This document shows positions 35,060-43,908 of a stretch of 64,000 nucleotides of DNA, piece by piece. The notes under the pieces are model-generated. The model worked only from the letters and a program-made list of their open reading frames with translations, ran no database searches and was not told the origin of the DNA. The DNA is taken from contig NZ_JAFVME010000003.1 in NCBI RefSeq assembly GCF_018492665.1, positions 62,001 through 126,000 on the forward strand. Direction: 5' to 3'. Origin of the DNA: Pedobacter sp. B4-66. Its GTDB lineage: Bacteria > Bacteroidota > Bacteroidia > Sphingobacteriales > Sphingobacteriaceae. Within the stretch, counting starts at the first letter, position 1. Every line of letters begins with the position of its first letter. A program made the position numbers and the translations under genes.

Positions 35060-36352
35060 ATGACTGTAATGACTAAAGAAATCACTGCTGTTAGAGCAGA
35101 AAAGGGGCTAATCAGTCCGTTAATTATCATTGGGATACTGTTTTTTATTTTTGGTTTTGTTACCTGGCTTAGCGCAGTACTCATTCCATACCTTCAGATC
35201 GCCTGTGAGCTTAATAACTTCCAGTCTTACCTGGTGGCATTTGCTTTTTATATTTCCTATTTTGTGATGGGAGTCCCATCTGGTTGGCTGTTAAAAATTA
35301 CAGGATTTAAAAAGGGAATGTCTATTGGCTTATTGCTTGTAGCGGTGGGTTCGTTGCTTTTTATACCAGCAGCTTTAAACCGACAGTATACACTTTTTCT
35401 GTTCGGACTTTTTGTACAGGGAGCTGGACTTACAGTATTACAGACTGCTTCAAATCCTTACGTTACCATTCTAGGTCCTAAAGAAAGTGCAGCCCGAAGG
35501 ATCAGCTTTATGGGGATATGTAATGGCATTGCTGGTGCTATAGCTCCAGTGATTTTAGGTGCAGTAATCTTGAATGATGCAGATGCATTAAAGAATAAGC
35601 TAAGCTCTTTAAACGCTACGCAAAAGATAATCGAATTAAATGACTTGGCTGGTAAAGTAATTCTACCTTATTCCATCATTACATTAATACTTATAGTGTT
35701 AGCTGCTATTATCTATTTTTCTACTTTACCAGAATTGAATGAAGAAGAGTTGGATGAGGGCGTTGAGGTATTAGAAAAAACTACTAAAACATCTGTCTTT
35801 CAATTTCCCCACCTAATGATTGGAGTACTGGTATTATTTGGATACACAGGTGTAGAAGTAATTGCGGGGAATAGCATTATTGGGTATGGAGCTTACCAGG
35901 GAATTCCTTTAGCTACAGCTAAATTCTTTACTTCTTTTACGTTAATTAGTATGCTTGTAGGTTATCTGGTAGGGATTGTATGTATTCCTAAATATTTCAG
36001 TCAGGAAACGGCCCTAAAGAGCTCAGCCGTCCTGGGTATCTTGTTTGCAGTATTAGCAATACTCTCCAGTGGCATTATCTCTGTTGTATTTGTTGCGCTG
36101 CTTGGTCTTGCAAATTCATTGATGTGGCCTTCTATATGGCCATTGGCAATTGCTGGTCTTGGTAAATTTACCAAAACGGGTTCCTCGCTTTTAGTGATGG
36201 CTATTTCGGGTGCTGCAGTGTTGCCACTTTTATATGGATACATCGCTGATCATGTAAATGCTCAGCAGGCTTATTGGATGGTAATTCCATGTTATCTCGC
36301 AGTTGGATATTATGCTGTAGCTGGCCACAAAGTTGGAAAGAAGAATACTTAA
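35060..36352 (+). CDS. FucP/NagP-type MFS sugar transporter
   Basis: This 430-aa protein has twelve TM helices. It carries features of the FucP/GluP/NagP branch of the major facilitator superfamily: the first helix FFIFGFVTWLSAVLIPYLQ, QTASNPYVTILGP in the first half, and GVEVIAGNSIIGYG in the second half. Inner-membrane proton symport of GlcNAc or MurNAc is the likely role given its place between the glycosidases and an amino-sugar kinase. It follows the ceramidase-like gene by 4 bases. Start at 35060, or M4 at 35069. Confidence 0.9.
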   Translation: MTVMTKEITAVRAEKGLISPLIIIGILFFIFGFVTWLSAVLIPYLQIACELNNFQSYLVAFAFYISYFVMGVPSGWLLKITGFKKGMSIGLLLVAVGSLLFIPAALNRQYTLFLFGLFVQGAGLTVLQTASNPYVTILGPKESAARRISFMGICNGIAGAIAPVILGAVILNDADALKNKLSSLNATQKIIELNDLAGKVILPYSIITLILIVLAAIIYFSTLPELNEEELDEGVEVLEKTTKTSVFQFPHLMIGVLVLFGYTGVEVIAGNSIIGYGAYQGIPLATAKFFTSFTLISMLVGYLVGIVCIPKYFSQETALKSSAVLGILFAVLAILSSGIISVVFVALLGLANSLMWPSIWPLAIAGLGKFTKTGSSLLVMAISGAAVLPLLYGYIADHVNAQQAYWMVIPCYLAVGYYAVAGHKVGKKNT

Positions 36353-36368
36353 TTTTAATAAAAGATAG

Positions 36369-37259
36369 ATGATTTTAATAGCCGACAGTGGCTCAACCAA
36401 AACAGACTGGTGCCTTATCAGAAATTCTGGCAACGACCTTTATTTTAAAAGTGAAGGATATAACCCTTATTTTTCGACTAAATCTGATATGATACAATCC
36501 ATTCGCAATAGCATTTCTGTTCATGTAGATCCGCTGGAAATTTCTAAGCTTCATTTCTATGGGGCAGGTTGCGAGGCCGATAAAATAGAGGTTATGACAG
36601 AGGTACTAAGTTCGGTTTTTAGTAGTTGTAAACAATTAAATGCTCAAGTAGATCTGCTGGCAGCAGCAAGAGGATTATTAGGACGAAAACCTGGCTTTGC
36701 AGCAATATTAGGAACGGGAACGAATACCTGTATTTATGATGGAGTCAACATTACTAAAAATATAGATTCTCTGGGGTTTATACTTGGAGATGAAGGAAGT
36801 GGCGGTGCTATTGGAAAAAGAATTCTTAGTGATTATCTAAGAAATAAGATGCCTCTATCTGTTTGTGTGCAATTCGAAAAGGTATACAAGTTGTCGGCCG
36901 AAGAAATTATACATCAGGTTTATGTAGAACCAATGCCAAATCGGTTTTGCGCTCAATTCGCTAAATTCCTTAATCACCCGGGCGTGGATGCAGATTACAG
37001 TTATAAGCTAGTAAAAGCATCCTTCGGACAATTTTTCGAAAATCTGGTTAGCTGTTATCCAAACTATACCGAATACACATTCAACTGCGTTGGGTCCATT
37101 GCTTATCATTTCAAGAGTATCCTTTTAGAGGTTTTAGATGAATTTAATATGGCACCTGGATTAATTGTACCCTCACTGATTGCTGAGCTAGTTGATTACC
37201 ATCAGACATGTGTGATTTTTGAATATAAATATTTAGCTTTGGGTAAACGCAATCAATAA
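36369..37259 (+). CDS. BadF/BadG-family amino-sugar kinase (GlcNAc/MurNAc kinase)
   Basis: This 296-aa cytoplasmic ASKHA-fold kinase has phosphate-1 motif ADSGSTKTDW (5-14), AILGTGTNTC (about 117-126), GFILGDEGSGGAIGK (about 137-151) and FNCVGSIAYHF (about 238-248). The BadF/BadG branch includes N-acetylglucosamine kinases and MurK, which phosphorylates both MurNAc and GlcNAc. Next to murQ, a MurK-like role is attractive, but sequence alone does not separate the two. Last enzyme gene of the operon (17 bases after the transporter). Confidence 0.9.
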   Translation: MILIADSGSTKTDWCLIRNSGNDLYFKSEGYNPYFSTKSDMIQSIRNSISVHVDPLEISKLHFYGAGCEADKIEVMTEVLSSVFSSCKQLNAQVDLLAAARGLLGRKPGFAAILGTGTNTCIYDGVNITKNIDSLGFILGDEGSGGAIGKRILSDYLRNKMPLSVCVQFEKVYKLSAEEIIHQVYVEPMPNRFCAQFAKFLNHPGVDADYSYKLVKASFGQFFENLVSCYPNYTEYTFNCVGSIAYHFKSILLEVLDEFNMAPGLIVPSLIAELVDYHQTCVIFEYKYLALGKRNQ

Positions 37260-37263
37260 CTAA

Positions 37264-37434
37264 ATGATCTATTTAGTCGTAATCTATATTGGCTATGTAA
37301 TTTATGGGCTTGTTCATGCCTTCAAAAATAAGGAGGTGAATTATGTAGAGAAAATACTTTGGATTATTATAATTGTTACATTCCCATTGGGGGCTTCCTA
37401 TTATTTAAGGAGTACATTTATTGCTAAACATTAA
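37264..37434 (+). CDS. Small two-TM PLDc_N-like membrane protein
   Basis: This 56-aa frame starts 4 bases after the kinase stop. It has two hydrophobic helices (about 2-17 and 31-47) joined by a basic loop HAFKNKEVNYVEK. The second helix pattern LWIIIIVTFPLGASYYL resembles the PLDc_N (phospholipase D-nuclease N-terminal) small membrane module, known in many bacterial short proteins. Function unknown; the position suggests it is carried on the 3' end of the HexNAc operon transcript. Confidence 0.55.
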   Translation: MIYLVVIYIGYVIYGLVHAFKNKEVNYVEKILWIIIIVTFPLGASYYLRSTFIAKH

Positions 37435-37501
37435 ATGAAATTATCCTTCAATGTTGCTATATTCAAGGATATAAACCGAACCTCAACCACCACAAAACTA
37501 A

Positions 37502-38566
37502 ATGGAAAGAAGAAAATTCCTTCAATTGGGTGTGGGCTTAACTGCTGCAAGCCTTTTTACTCCTGTATTATTAGCCAAATCGAACCCATTAATTGTAAAA
37601 AATAAGCTACCACTTTGGCGTGGGTTTAATCTGCTCGAGAAATTTAACGGCGCAGATAACCAATCTTACAGAGAAGGTGATTTTGAAATGATGGCCAAAT
37701 GGGGTTTTAATTTTGCCAGACTACCCATGTCTTACCACTGCTGGTCAAAGCCAGATGATTGGTTACAAATTGATGAAAAGGTGTTGAAGGAAATAGACCA
37801 GGCAATTGCATTTGGAATAAAACATAAAATTCACGTTAACCTTAATTTACATCGCATTCCTGGCTATTGTGTTAACCCGCCTGCCGAACCACTCAATTTA
37901 TGGAAGGACGATAAAGCTTTGGATGCCGCGGCCTTTCATTGGCAAACCTTTGCAAATCGATATAAAGGCATCAACAACAGTAAATTGAGCTTTGATTTGA
38001 TTAATGAACCATCCAACGTAGAAGAGGCTGATTATGTAAGGGTAATTACCCGAATAGTTAGCGCTATTAGGCAAGAGGATCCAGATCGGTTAATTATTAT
38101 TGATGGACTCCAATACGGAACTAAGCCTGTATTTGGAGCGGTCGACTTGAATGTCGGACAAAGCACCAGAGGGTATGGTCCTATGCAGGTAAGTCATTAC
38201 AAGGCATCTTGGGTAAAAGCAGAATGGAGCATTCCAACGTGGCCTTTAAATCCTGATGGCAAGGACCGTTGGGACAAAGATAGACTGAAGAAAGATATAT
38301 TTGATCCATGGAAAAAACTGGCTGATCAGGGAGCAGGGATACATGTCGGTGAATGGGGAGCATATCAACATACACCCCATGAGGTCGCGCTTGCCTGGAT
38401 GAAAGACAATCTCGAAATATGGAAAGAAAACGGCTGGGGTTGGTCGTTATGGAACTTAAGAGGAGGCTTTGGTATTCTTGATAGCAATAGGGAGGATGTA
38501 GAATACGAATTGTATAAAGGCCATAAACTAGACAGAAAAATGCTAACACTATTACAACAACATTAA
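37502..38566 (+). CDS. Secreted GH5 family glycosidase
   Basis: This 354-aa protein has an N-terminal signal sequence with a Tat-like ERRKFLQLG start. The GH5 (cellulase-superfamily) barrel shows WRGFNLLEKF, WGFNFARLPM, acid/base E169 in FDLINEP, HY motif (SHYK), and nucleophile E284 in HVGEWGAY, followed by GWGWSLWNLRGGFG. Endo- or exo-beta-glucosidase-type activity is expected; subfamily and substrate cannot be fixed by eye. It is separated from the HexNAc operon by 67 bases after the small membrane protein and may be independently transcribed. Confidence 0.9.
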   Translation: MERRKFLQLGVGLTAASLFTPVLLAKSNPLIVKNKLPLWRGFNLLEKFNGADNQSYREGDFEMMAKWGFNFARLPMSYHCWSKPDDWLQIDEKVLKEIDQAIAFGIKHKIHVNLNLHRIPGYCVNPPAEPLNLWKDDKALDAAAFHWQTFANRYKGINNSKLSFDLINEPSNVEEADYVRVITRIVSAIRQEDPDRLIIIDGLQYGTKPVFGAVDLNVGQSTRGYGPMQVSHYKASWVKAEWSIPTWPLNPDGKDRWDKDRLKKDIFDPWKKLADQGAGIHVGEWGAYQHTPHEVALAWMKDNLEIWKENGWGWSLWNLRGGFGILDSNREDVEYELYKGHKLDRKMLTLLQQH

Positions 38567-38603
38567 GCTTTACTTGTATCTAATAATATTGCTTTATTTG
38601 TGT

Positions 38604-39062
38604 ATGCCAATTATTCGCTTAGAAACTTTCATTGAAGCTAGTCAAGAAACAGTCTTCGACTTGTCCAGAGATATCGATTTACATCAGGTATCCACTGCGC
38701 AAACCAATGAAAAGGCTGTTGGAGGCAAAACATCCGGACTAATCGGTTTGAATGAATCGGTAACTTGGGAAGCCAGACATTTTGGAATTCTGCAGCAATT
38801 AACCTCCAAAATTACAAAGATGGAGAGTCCTGATTATTTTGTTGACGAAATGGTAACCGGAGCTTTTAAGTCTTTTAGGCATGAGCATATTTTTGAAGCA
38901 AAAGGTAAGGGCACTTTGATGACGGATATATTTACTTATGTTTCACCAGTAGGAGTTATCGGGAAATTGGCTGATGGACTATTTCTTCGGGATTATATGA
39001 AGGAGTTGTTGATCCAACGAAACGAAGTAATTAAAAAGTACGCAGAAGGAAAGAAGAGTTAA
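38604..39062 (+). CDS. SRPBCC (START-like) family protein
   Basis: This 152-aa soluble protein starts at MPIIRLETFIEASQETVFDL. The pattern I-x-A-S-Q-E-T-V-F-D-L-S and WEARHFGILQQL, then SFRHEHIFEAKGKGTLMTDIFTY, is that of SRPBCC-fold proteins sometimes labelled cell-division inhibitor or coenzyme Q-binding type. They bind hydrophobic ligands; the ligand is unknown here. A longer frame from 38574 adds ten hydrophobic residues that are unlikely to be translated. Confidence 0.8.
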   Translation: MPIIRLETFIEASQETVFDLSRDIDLHQVSTAQTNEKAVGGKTSGLIGLNESVTWEARHFGILQQLTSKITKMESPDYFVDEMVTGAFKSFRHEHIFEAKGKGTLMTDIFTYVSPVGVIGKLADGLFLRDYMKELLIQRNEVIKKYAEGKKS

Positions 39063-39113
39063 ACTTTTACAATTCGCTTCCTTTAAAACAAAGAAAATAA
39101 TACATTTGGGGAG

Positions 39114-39500
39114 TTGAAGAAGCTGATCTCCATATTTATTACGTTTATCCTCCTCATTTTTTCTACCGAATTGCAGGAACTAATCAAGCTGCCTTTGCTT
39201 TTTCAGCACTATTTCGAGCATAAAGCTATAAATAAGGACATTACATTTGCTACTTATCTTTTTGATCATTATAACTCAATTCCCCATACCGACGATGATC
39301 AGGATCGCGACAATCAGTTGCCTTTTAAATCAGTAGATCAAAAGTCTGTTTTAACGAGTCCGGCAATTCCGACATTTAATAGATTCGTTATAAAATCACT
39401 CCCAACTATTACAATAAACCGACCATCTACCTATAAGGAAGATGATATTCCTCCTGCTTTTCTCGGTAGTATCTGGCAGCCGCCTAAGTATTTGATTTAA
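39114..39500 (+). CDS. Small secreted protein preceding the metal-efflux operon
   Basis: This 128-aa protein starts at TTG 39114, preceded by GGGGAG, which gives a clean signal peptide (MKKLISIFITFILLIFSTEL). The mature part contains LLFQHYFEHKAINKDITF and an acidic TDDDQDRDNQ stretch. Short secreted proteins with a HYxEH segment are regularly found just before CusA-type genes in Bacteroidota; I know no assigned function. Histidines and acidic residues would allow metal binding, which is inference. Co-transcription with the pump gene is likely. Confidence 0.65.
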   Translation: MKKLISIFITFILLIFSTELQELIKLPLLFQHYFEHKAINKDITFATYLFDHYNSIPHTDDDQDRDNQLPFKSVDQKSVLTSPAIPTFNRFVIKSLPTITINRPSTYKEDDIPPAFLGSIWQPPKYLI

Positions 39501-39574
39501 TTCTTCTGAGTCAAAGGCACAGTCCCTTGATTTAGTTTTTATCGTAATAAGAATTAATCAAACTGAAATTTTTT

Positions 39575-42500
39575 ATGTTAAATAAAATCATTGGGTTTTC
39601 TGTAAAGAACAAACTCATCGTAGCACTATTTACAATAGCGCTGATCATATATGGCGTTTTTGAATTAACAAAGCTCCCTGTTGATGCAGTACCCGACATC
39701 ACCAATAATCAGGTGCAAATAATTACCTCCGCTCCATCTTATGGTGCTACAGATATCGAAAGGCTTGTAACCTTTCCTGTTGAACAAGCCAGCAGTAACA
39801 TTGCCGGAGTTAAAGAAATCAGGAGCTATAGTCGTTTTGGACTCTCTTTAGTCACTTTGGTTTTTAATGATGATGTCGACATTTATTGGGCCCGACAACA
39901 AGTCTCAGAACGATTGCTTACTGTTCAAGCCAGCATTCCAGATGGAATTGGCAGGCCTGAAATGGGGCCAATTTCTACCGGACTCGGCGAGATATATCAA
40001 TATGTAGTAAAACCTAAAAAGGGCTATGAAAGCAAATTCAATATTACCGAATTGCGAACAATTCAGGATTGGATAGTCAGACGCCAACTATTAGGCGTAA
40101 AAGGAGTTGCAGAAGTAAGCAGTTTCGGCGGAAAGCTTAAGCAATATGAAGTTGCCATCAACCCTAATAAACTACAGGCCCATGGGATAACCATTTCAGA
40201 TGTGTTTAATGCGCTAGAAAGTAATAATCAGAATACAGGCGGCTCCTATATAGAAAAACAATCTACAGTACTCTACATTCGAAGTGAGGGACTTATTGGA
40301 AATATAGACGACATTAAAAACGTAGTCATTAAAAACACCAATAACAGTGTGCCTTTGCTAATCCGTGATGTTGCGGACGTTAAAATAGGTGCTGCAACAC
40401 GATATGGAGCATTAATCTACAATGACGAGGGCGAAGTTTCGGGAGCAATCGTTATGATGCTAAAAGGAGCAAATAGCAATGTCGTTATTGAAAGTATTAA
40501 AGCTAAAATAGCAGAGATTCAAAAGACATTGCCCGAGGGAGTAGTAATAGAGCCATTTCTAGATAGAACAGATATGGTTAGCAATGCAATAGATACAGTA
40601 CAAACAAACCTGCTCGAGGGCGCATTGATTGTAGTGTTTGTGCTGGTTTTATTTTTAGGAAATGTACGTGCAGGTTTACTGGTAGCATCTGTTATTCCAC
40701 TTTCTATGCTTTTTGCCATTATCATGATGAACCTATTTGGGGTAAGCGGAAACTTAATGAGTTTAGGAGCACTCGATTTTGGGTTGATTGTCGATGGCGC
40801 AGTAATTATCGTAGAGGCGGTAATGCATCAATTAGTACATAGTAATAAGTTTACCGGACTTAGAACCCTATCACAGCATGATATGGACAAAGAGGTAAAA
40901 AGCGCTTCTTCAAAAATGATGAACAGCGCTGTATTCGGCCAAATCATTATTCTAATCGTTTACCTGCCTATATTTAGCTTACAGGGTATAGAAGGCAAAA
41001 TGTTTAAACCCATGGCGCAAACTGTTGCCTTTGCACTTCTAGGTGCCTTCATCTTATCATTAACCTACATTCCAATGGTAAGCAGTATCTTTTTAAGTAA
41101 AAAGATCAGCGACAAGAAAAACTTTTCCGATCGTCTTATGGCTAAAATAGAATCTGGTTATAGTAAACTGCTTAATCGTGCGTTGGGTATTCCCAAAGCT
41201 ATCATAGCCATGGTCATCACTTTGTTTATCATTGCGGTTTTTCTACTTACCCGTCTGGGTGGTGAGTTTATCCCTTCAATTGAAGAAGGAGATTATGCTG
41301 TAGAAACAAGGGTACTCTCTGGTAGCAGCCTCAATACAACGATAGAAAATGTACAGAAAGTTTCAGCTATTTTGAAATCACGGTTTCCGGAGGTCGAAAA
41401 CATTGTCACAAAAATAGGAAGTAGTGAGGTGCCTACAGAACCCCTGCCAATGGATATGGGAGATATGATTATCAACCTCAAAAAGAAGAGCGAATGGACA
41501 TCTGCAAGCTCCTTTGACGAACTCTCAGAGAAAATGGGTAAAGCAGCCGGTGAGGTTCCAGGCGTAACAACAAGCTTCCAATTTCCTGTTCAAATGCGCT
41601 TTAATGAATTGATGACCGGGGCAAGACAGGATGTAGTATGTAAAATTTTTGGCGAGGATCTAGATACATTGGGTATTTATGCAAAGCAGCTCGGGAATAT
41701 TGTTCGCAGCGTTAACGGAACTACTGAGCATTATGTAGAGCAGATTACAGGTACACCTCAAATCGTAATCAAGTACAACAGACCAGCTATAGCTCAATAC
41801 GGACTGAATATATCAGATATCAACAAAAATGTAAACGCCGCGTTTGCCGGCCAGAGTACAGGGTTGGTCTTTGAAGGAGAGAAACGCTTCGATCTGGTCG
41901 TGAGGCTTGAAAACGAAAATAGAAAAGATCTCTCAGATGTGCAGAACCTGTTAATCCCAACACCGGCCGGAACTCAGATCCCCTTAAGTCAGGTGGCAAC
42001 AGTAGAATTGGTAGACAGCCCGAGCCAAATACAAAGAGAAGATACCCGCCGTCGTATTTTGGTAGGATTTAATGTAAATGGTCGTGATGTTGAAAGTATT
42101 GTGAACGAGCTTCAGGATAAGGTCAATGAAAAAATCAAATTGCCTGCAGGATATACAATTACCTACGGCGGCTCTTTCGAGAACCTAAATGAAGCCAAGT
42201 CTCGCTTATCTGTGGCCGTTCCGGTATCACTAATCCTCATTTTTATCTTGCTGTATTTTGCTTTCGATTCTATAAAATATGGCCTGCTAATTTATACGGC
42301 AATTCCCTTATCGGCAATAGGAGGTATCTTCCTGCTCGCGCTCAGGGGGATGACTTTTAGTATCAGTGCAGGAGTGGGTTTTATTGCACTATTCGGAATA
42401 GCGGTATTAAACGGTATTGTACTGGTTGCAGAGTTTAATAGAATTAGAAAATCAGGCGAAATGGATATGAAGAATGTGGTGATGCAAGGGACGGTTACCA

Positions 42501-43906
42501 GGTTAAGACCAGTGCTAATGACCGCCTTTGTTGCCTCTTTAGGCTTTCTACCAATGGCTTTGAGTAATGGCGCAGGTGCTGCAGTACAACGTCCTCTTGC
42601 AACGGTCGTTATTGGAGGGTTGATGATTGCAACGCTGCTTACGCTTTTTGTATTGCCTATACTGTATATAGCGTTTGAAAAAGGCTTAAAACCCAGTAAA
42701 CATAAAAAGCATATTGCAACTGTAGTTGTACTTATTTTCGCTTTCCTTCCAGCCAGTGCCCAAAAGCCAATTAAATTAAATGAGGCACTAGATAGTGCAG
42801 CTTCAGGCAATATGTTAGTGAAAAGCCAGAAGCTACGAGCAGAGCAAGCCAAACAGCTTATAAAAACAGGAACTGATATTCCTCAAGCTAACCTTTCTGG
42901 GCAGTATGGTAAATTTAACAGTGCCTATATCGACAATGCTATCGGTTTAAGTCAAAGCCTTAGTTTTCCGACTGTGTACAGTAGACAGAAGCAAAAGCTG
43001 TCAGAAGAATGGAAAATCGCCTTGTTAAATGTCGACCTGAAGCAATCTGAAGTCAAAAAAATGACTACAGCTGTCTTTTACGAGATGCTAGTTATAGCAG
43101 AGAAGCAAGCTTTATTGAAGTCTATAGATAGTGCATACCGTGAATTCCTCAGGGTAGCAAGCCATCGTTTTAAATTGGGCGAAACCAATATGCTAGAAAA
43201 GGCAAGTGCGGAGAATCAGTTGACACAGATTGGTATTCAGCAAAAGGATTTACAAAAGGAATTGAGTGCCCTGCAACAGCAATTGATGGTGTTAATCAAT
43301 AGTGATGAATTACGTCAACCGCAATCGGTAAACTATAAAATGGAAGTTGGGGCAATAGATCAAACAGCTTTGGCAAACCATCCATTCCTAAAACTTCATT
43401 TACAAGAAGAGAAAGTTGCAGCAGCAACAACTAAAGTAGAGAAATCACGGCTATTGCCAGAGATTAATCTGGGTTATAATAATATGAGTATTCAGGATGG
43501 AATCAACTATGGTACCGGCACCAGATTTCAATCCTTCCAACTGGGTTTAGCGATACCAATCTTTTATGGCGCTCAAAAAGCAAGAATTAAATCAGCGCAA
43601 ACACTTCAAATCATTACAAAAAATGAAACAGCCTATGCGCAGAAGCAGCTGCAAGCCGAAATGGAAGATGCTGTAAATCAATTCGAAAAGAATAAAGAGA
43701 TCGTGCACGATTTTGAAAGTACTGCCTTAAAAAATGCTAAAGAAATTACGCAAACATTAAACAGGCAATTACAAAGTGGTGAGATCAATTATTTGGAGTG
43801 GACAGTGCTCAACCAACAAGCCCTAGCCCTTCGACTTGATTATTTCAATGCCATTAAAGACCTCAACAACAGTATTATTCAATTGAACTACCTTTTATCA
43901 AAATAA
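39575..43906 (+). CDS. CusA/CzcA heavy-metal RND pump fused to a TolC-like domain
   Basis: Residues about 1-1040 of 1443 are a complete HME-RND pump: FSVKNKLIVALFTIALI, DAVPDITNNQVQI, the TM4 motif LDFGLIVDGAVIIVEA, and the second TM block ending TLLTLFVLPILYI. Residues about 1046-1060 (VVVLIFAFLPASAQ) look like an internal signal peptide, and the remainder is a TolC-type coiled coil (ALDSAASGNMLVKSQKLR and on). It exports Cu, Zn, Co or similar. The 74-base gap before it holds an imperfect hairpin (39511-39530) followed by a T-rich run. The adaptor gene starts 2 bases after its stop. Confidence 0.95.
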   Translation: MLNKIIGFSVKNKLIVALFTIALIIYGVFELTKLPVDAVPDITNNQVQIITSAPSYGATDIERLVTFPVEQASSNIAGVKEIRSYSRFGLSLVTLVFNDDVDIYWARQQVSERLLTVQASIPDGIGRPEMGPISTGLGEIYQYVVKPKKGYESKFNITELRTIQDWIVRRQLLGVKGVAEVSSFGGKLKQYEVAINPNKLQAHGITISDVFNALESNNQNTGGSYIEKQSTVLYIRSEGLIGNIDDIKNVVIKNTNNSVPLLIRDVADVKIGAATRYGALIYNDEGEVSGAIVMMLKGANSNVVIESIKAKIAEIQKTLPEGVVIEPFLDRTDMVSNAIDTVQTNLLEGALIVVFVLVLFLGNVRAGLLVASVIPLSMLFAIIMMNLFGVSGNLMSLGALDFGLIVDGAVIIVEAVMHQLVHSNKFTGLRTLSQHDMDKEVKSASSKMMNSAVFGQIIILIVYLPIFSLQGIEGKMFKPMAQTVAFALLGAFILSLTYIPMVSSIFLSKKISDKKNFSDRLMAKIESGYSKLLNRALGIPKAIIAMVITLFIIAVFLLTRLGGEFIPSIEEGDYAVETRVLSGSSLNTTIENVQKVSAILKSRFPEVENIVTKIGSSEVPTEPLPMDMGDMIINLKKKSEWTSASSFDELSEKMGKAAGEVPGVTTSFQFPVQMRFNELMTGARQDVVCKIFGEDLDTLGIYAKQLGNIVRSVNGTTEHYVEQITGTPQIVIKYNRPAIAQYGLNISDINKNVNAAFAGQSTGLVFEGEKRFDLVVRLENENRKDLSDVQNLLIPTPAGTQIPLSQVATVELVDSPSQIQREDTRRRILVGFNVNGRDVESIVNELQDKVNEKIKLPAGYTITYGGSFENLNEAKSRLSVAVPVSLILIFILLYFAFDSIKYGLLIYTAIPLSAIGGIFLLALRGMTFSISAGVGFIALFGIAVLNGIVLVAEFNRIRKSGEMDMKNVVMQGTVTRLRPVLMTAFVASLGFLPMALSNGAGAAVQRPLATVVIGGLMIATLLTLFVLPILYIAFEKGLKPSKHKKHIATVVVLIFAFLPASAQKPIKLNEALDSAASGNMLVKSQKLRAEQAKQLIKTGTDIPQANLSGQYGKFNSAYIDNAIGLSQSLSFPTVYSRQKQKLSEEWKIALLNVDLKQSEVKKMTTAVFYEMLVIAEKQALLKSIDSAYREFLRVASHRFKLGETNMLEKASAENQLTQIGIQQKDLQKELSALQQQLMVLINSDELRQPQSVNYKMEVGAIDQTALANHPFLKLHLQEEKVAAATTKVEKSRLLPEINLGYNNMSIQDGINYGTGTRFQSFQLGLAIPIFYGAQKARIKSAQTLQIITKNETAYAQKQLQAEMEDAVNQFEKNKEIVHDFESTALKNAKEITQTLNRQLQSGEINYLEWTVLNQQALALRLDYFNAIKDLNNSIIQLNYLLSK

Positions 43907-43908
43907 CC

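Noticed and set aside
21024..37259. Reading the sugar locus as a glycosphingolipid (ceramide) degradation system
   Set aside because: The ceramidase-like protein lacks the usual Ser nucleophile position and no ceramide glycanase or other lipid gene is present; HexNAc/MurNAc use explains more of the genes.
38181..38549. 122-codon minus-strand frame inside the GH5 gene
   Set aside because: Antisense shadow of the GH5 catalytic region with no recognisable protein features.
42292..42852. 186-codon open frame on the minus strand inside the RND pump gene
   Set aside because: It lies wholly antisense to conserved RND/TolC coding sequence, has no family resemblance and low-complexity Ile/Ser/Thr-rich content typical of a frame shadow.
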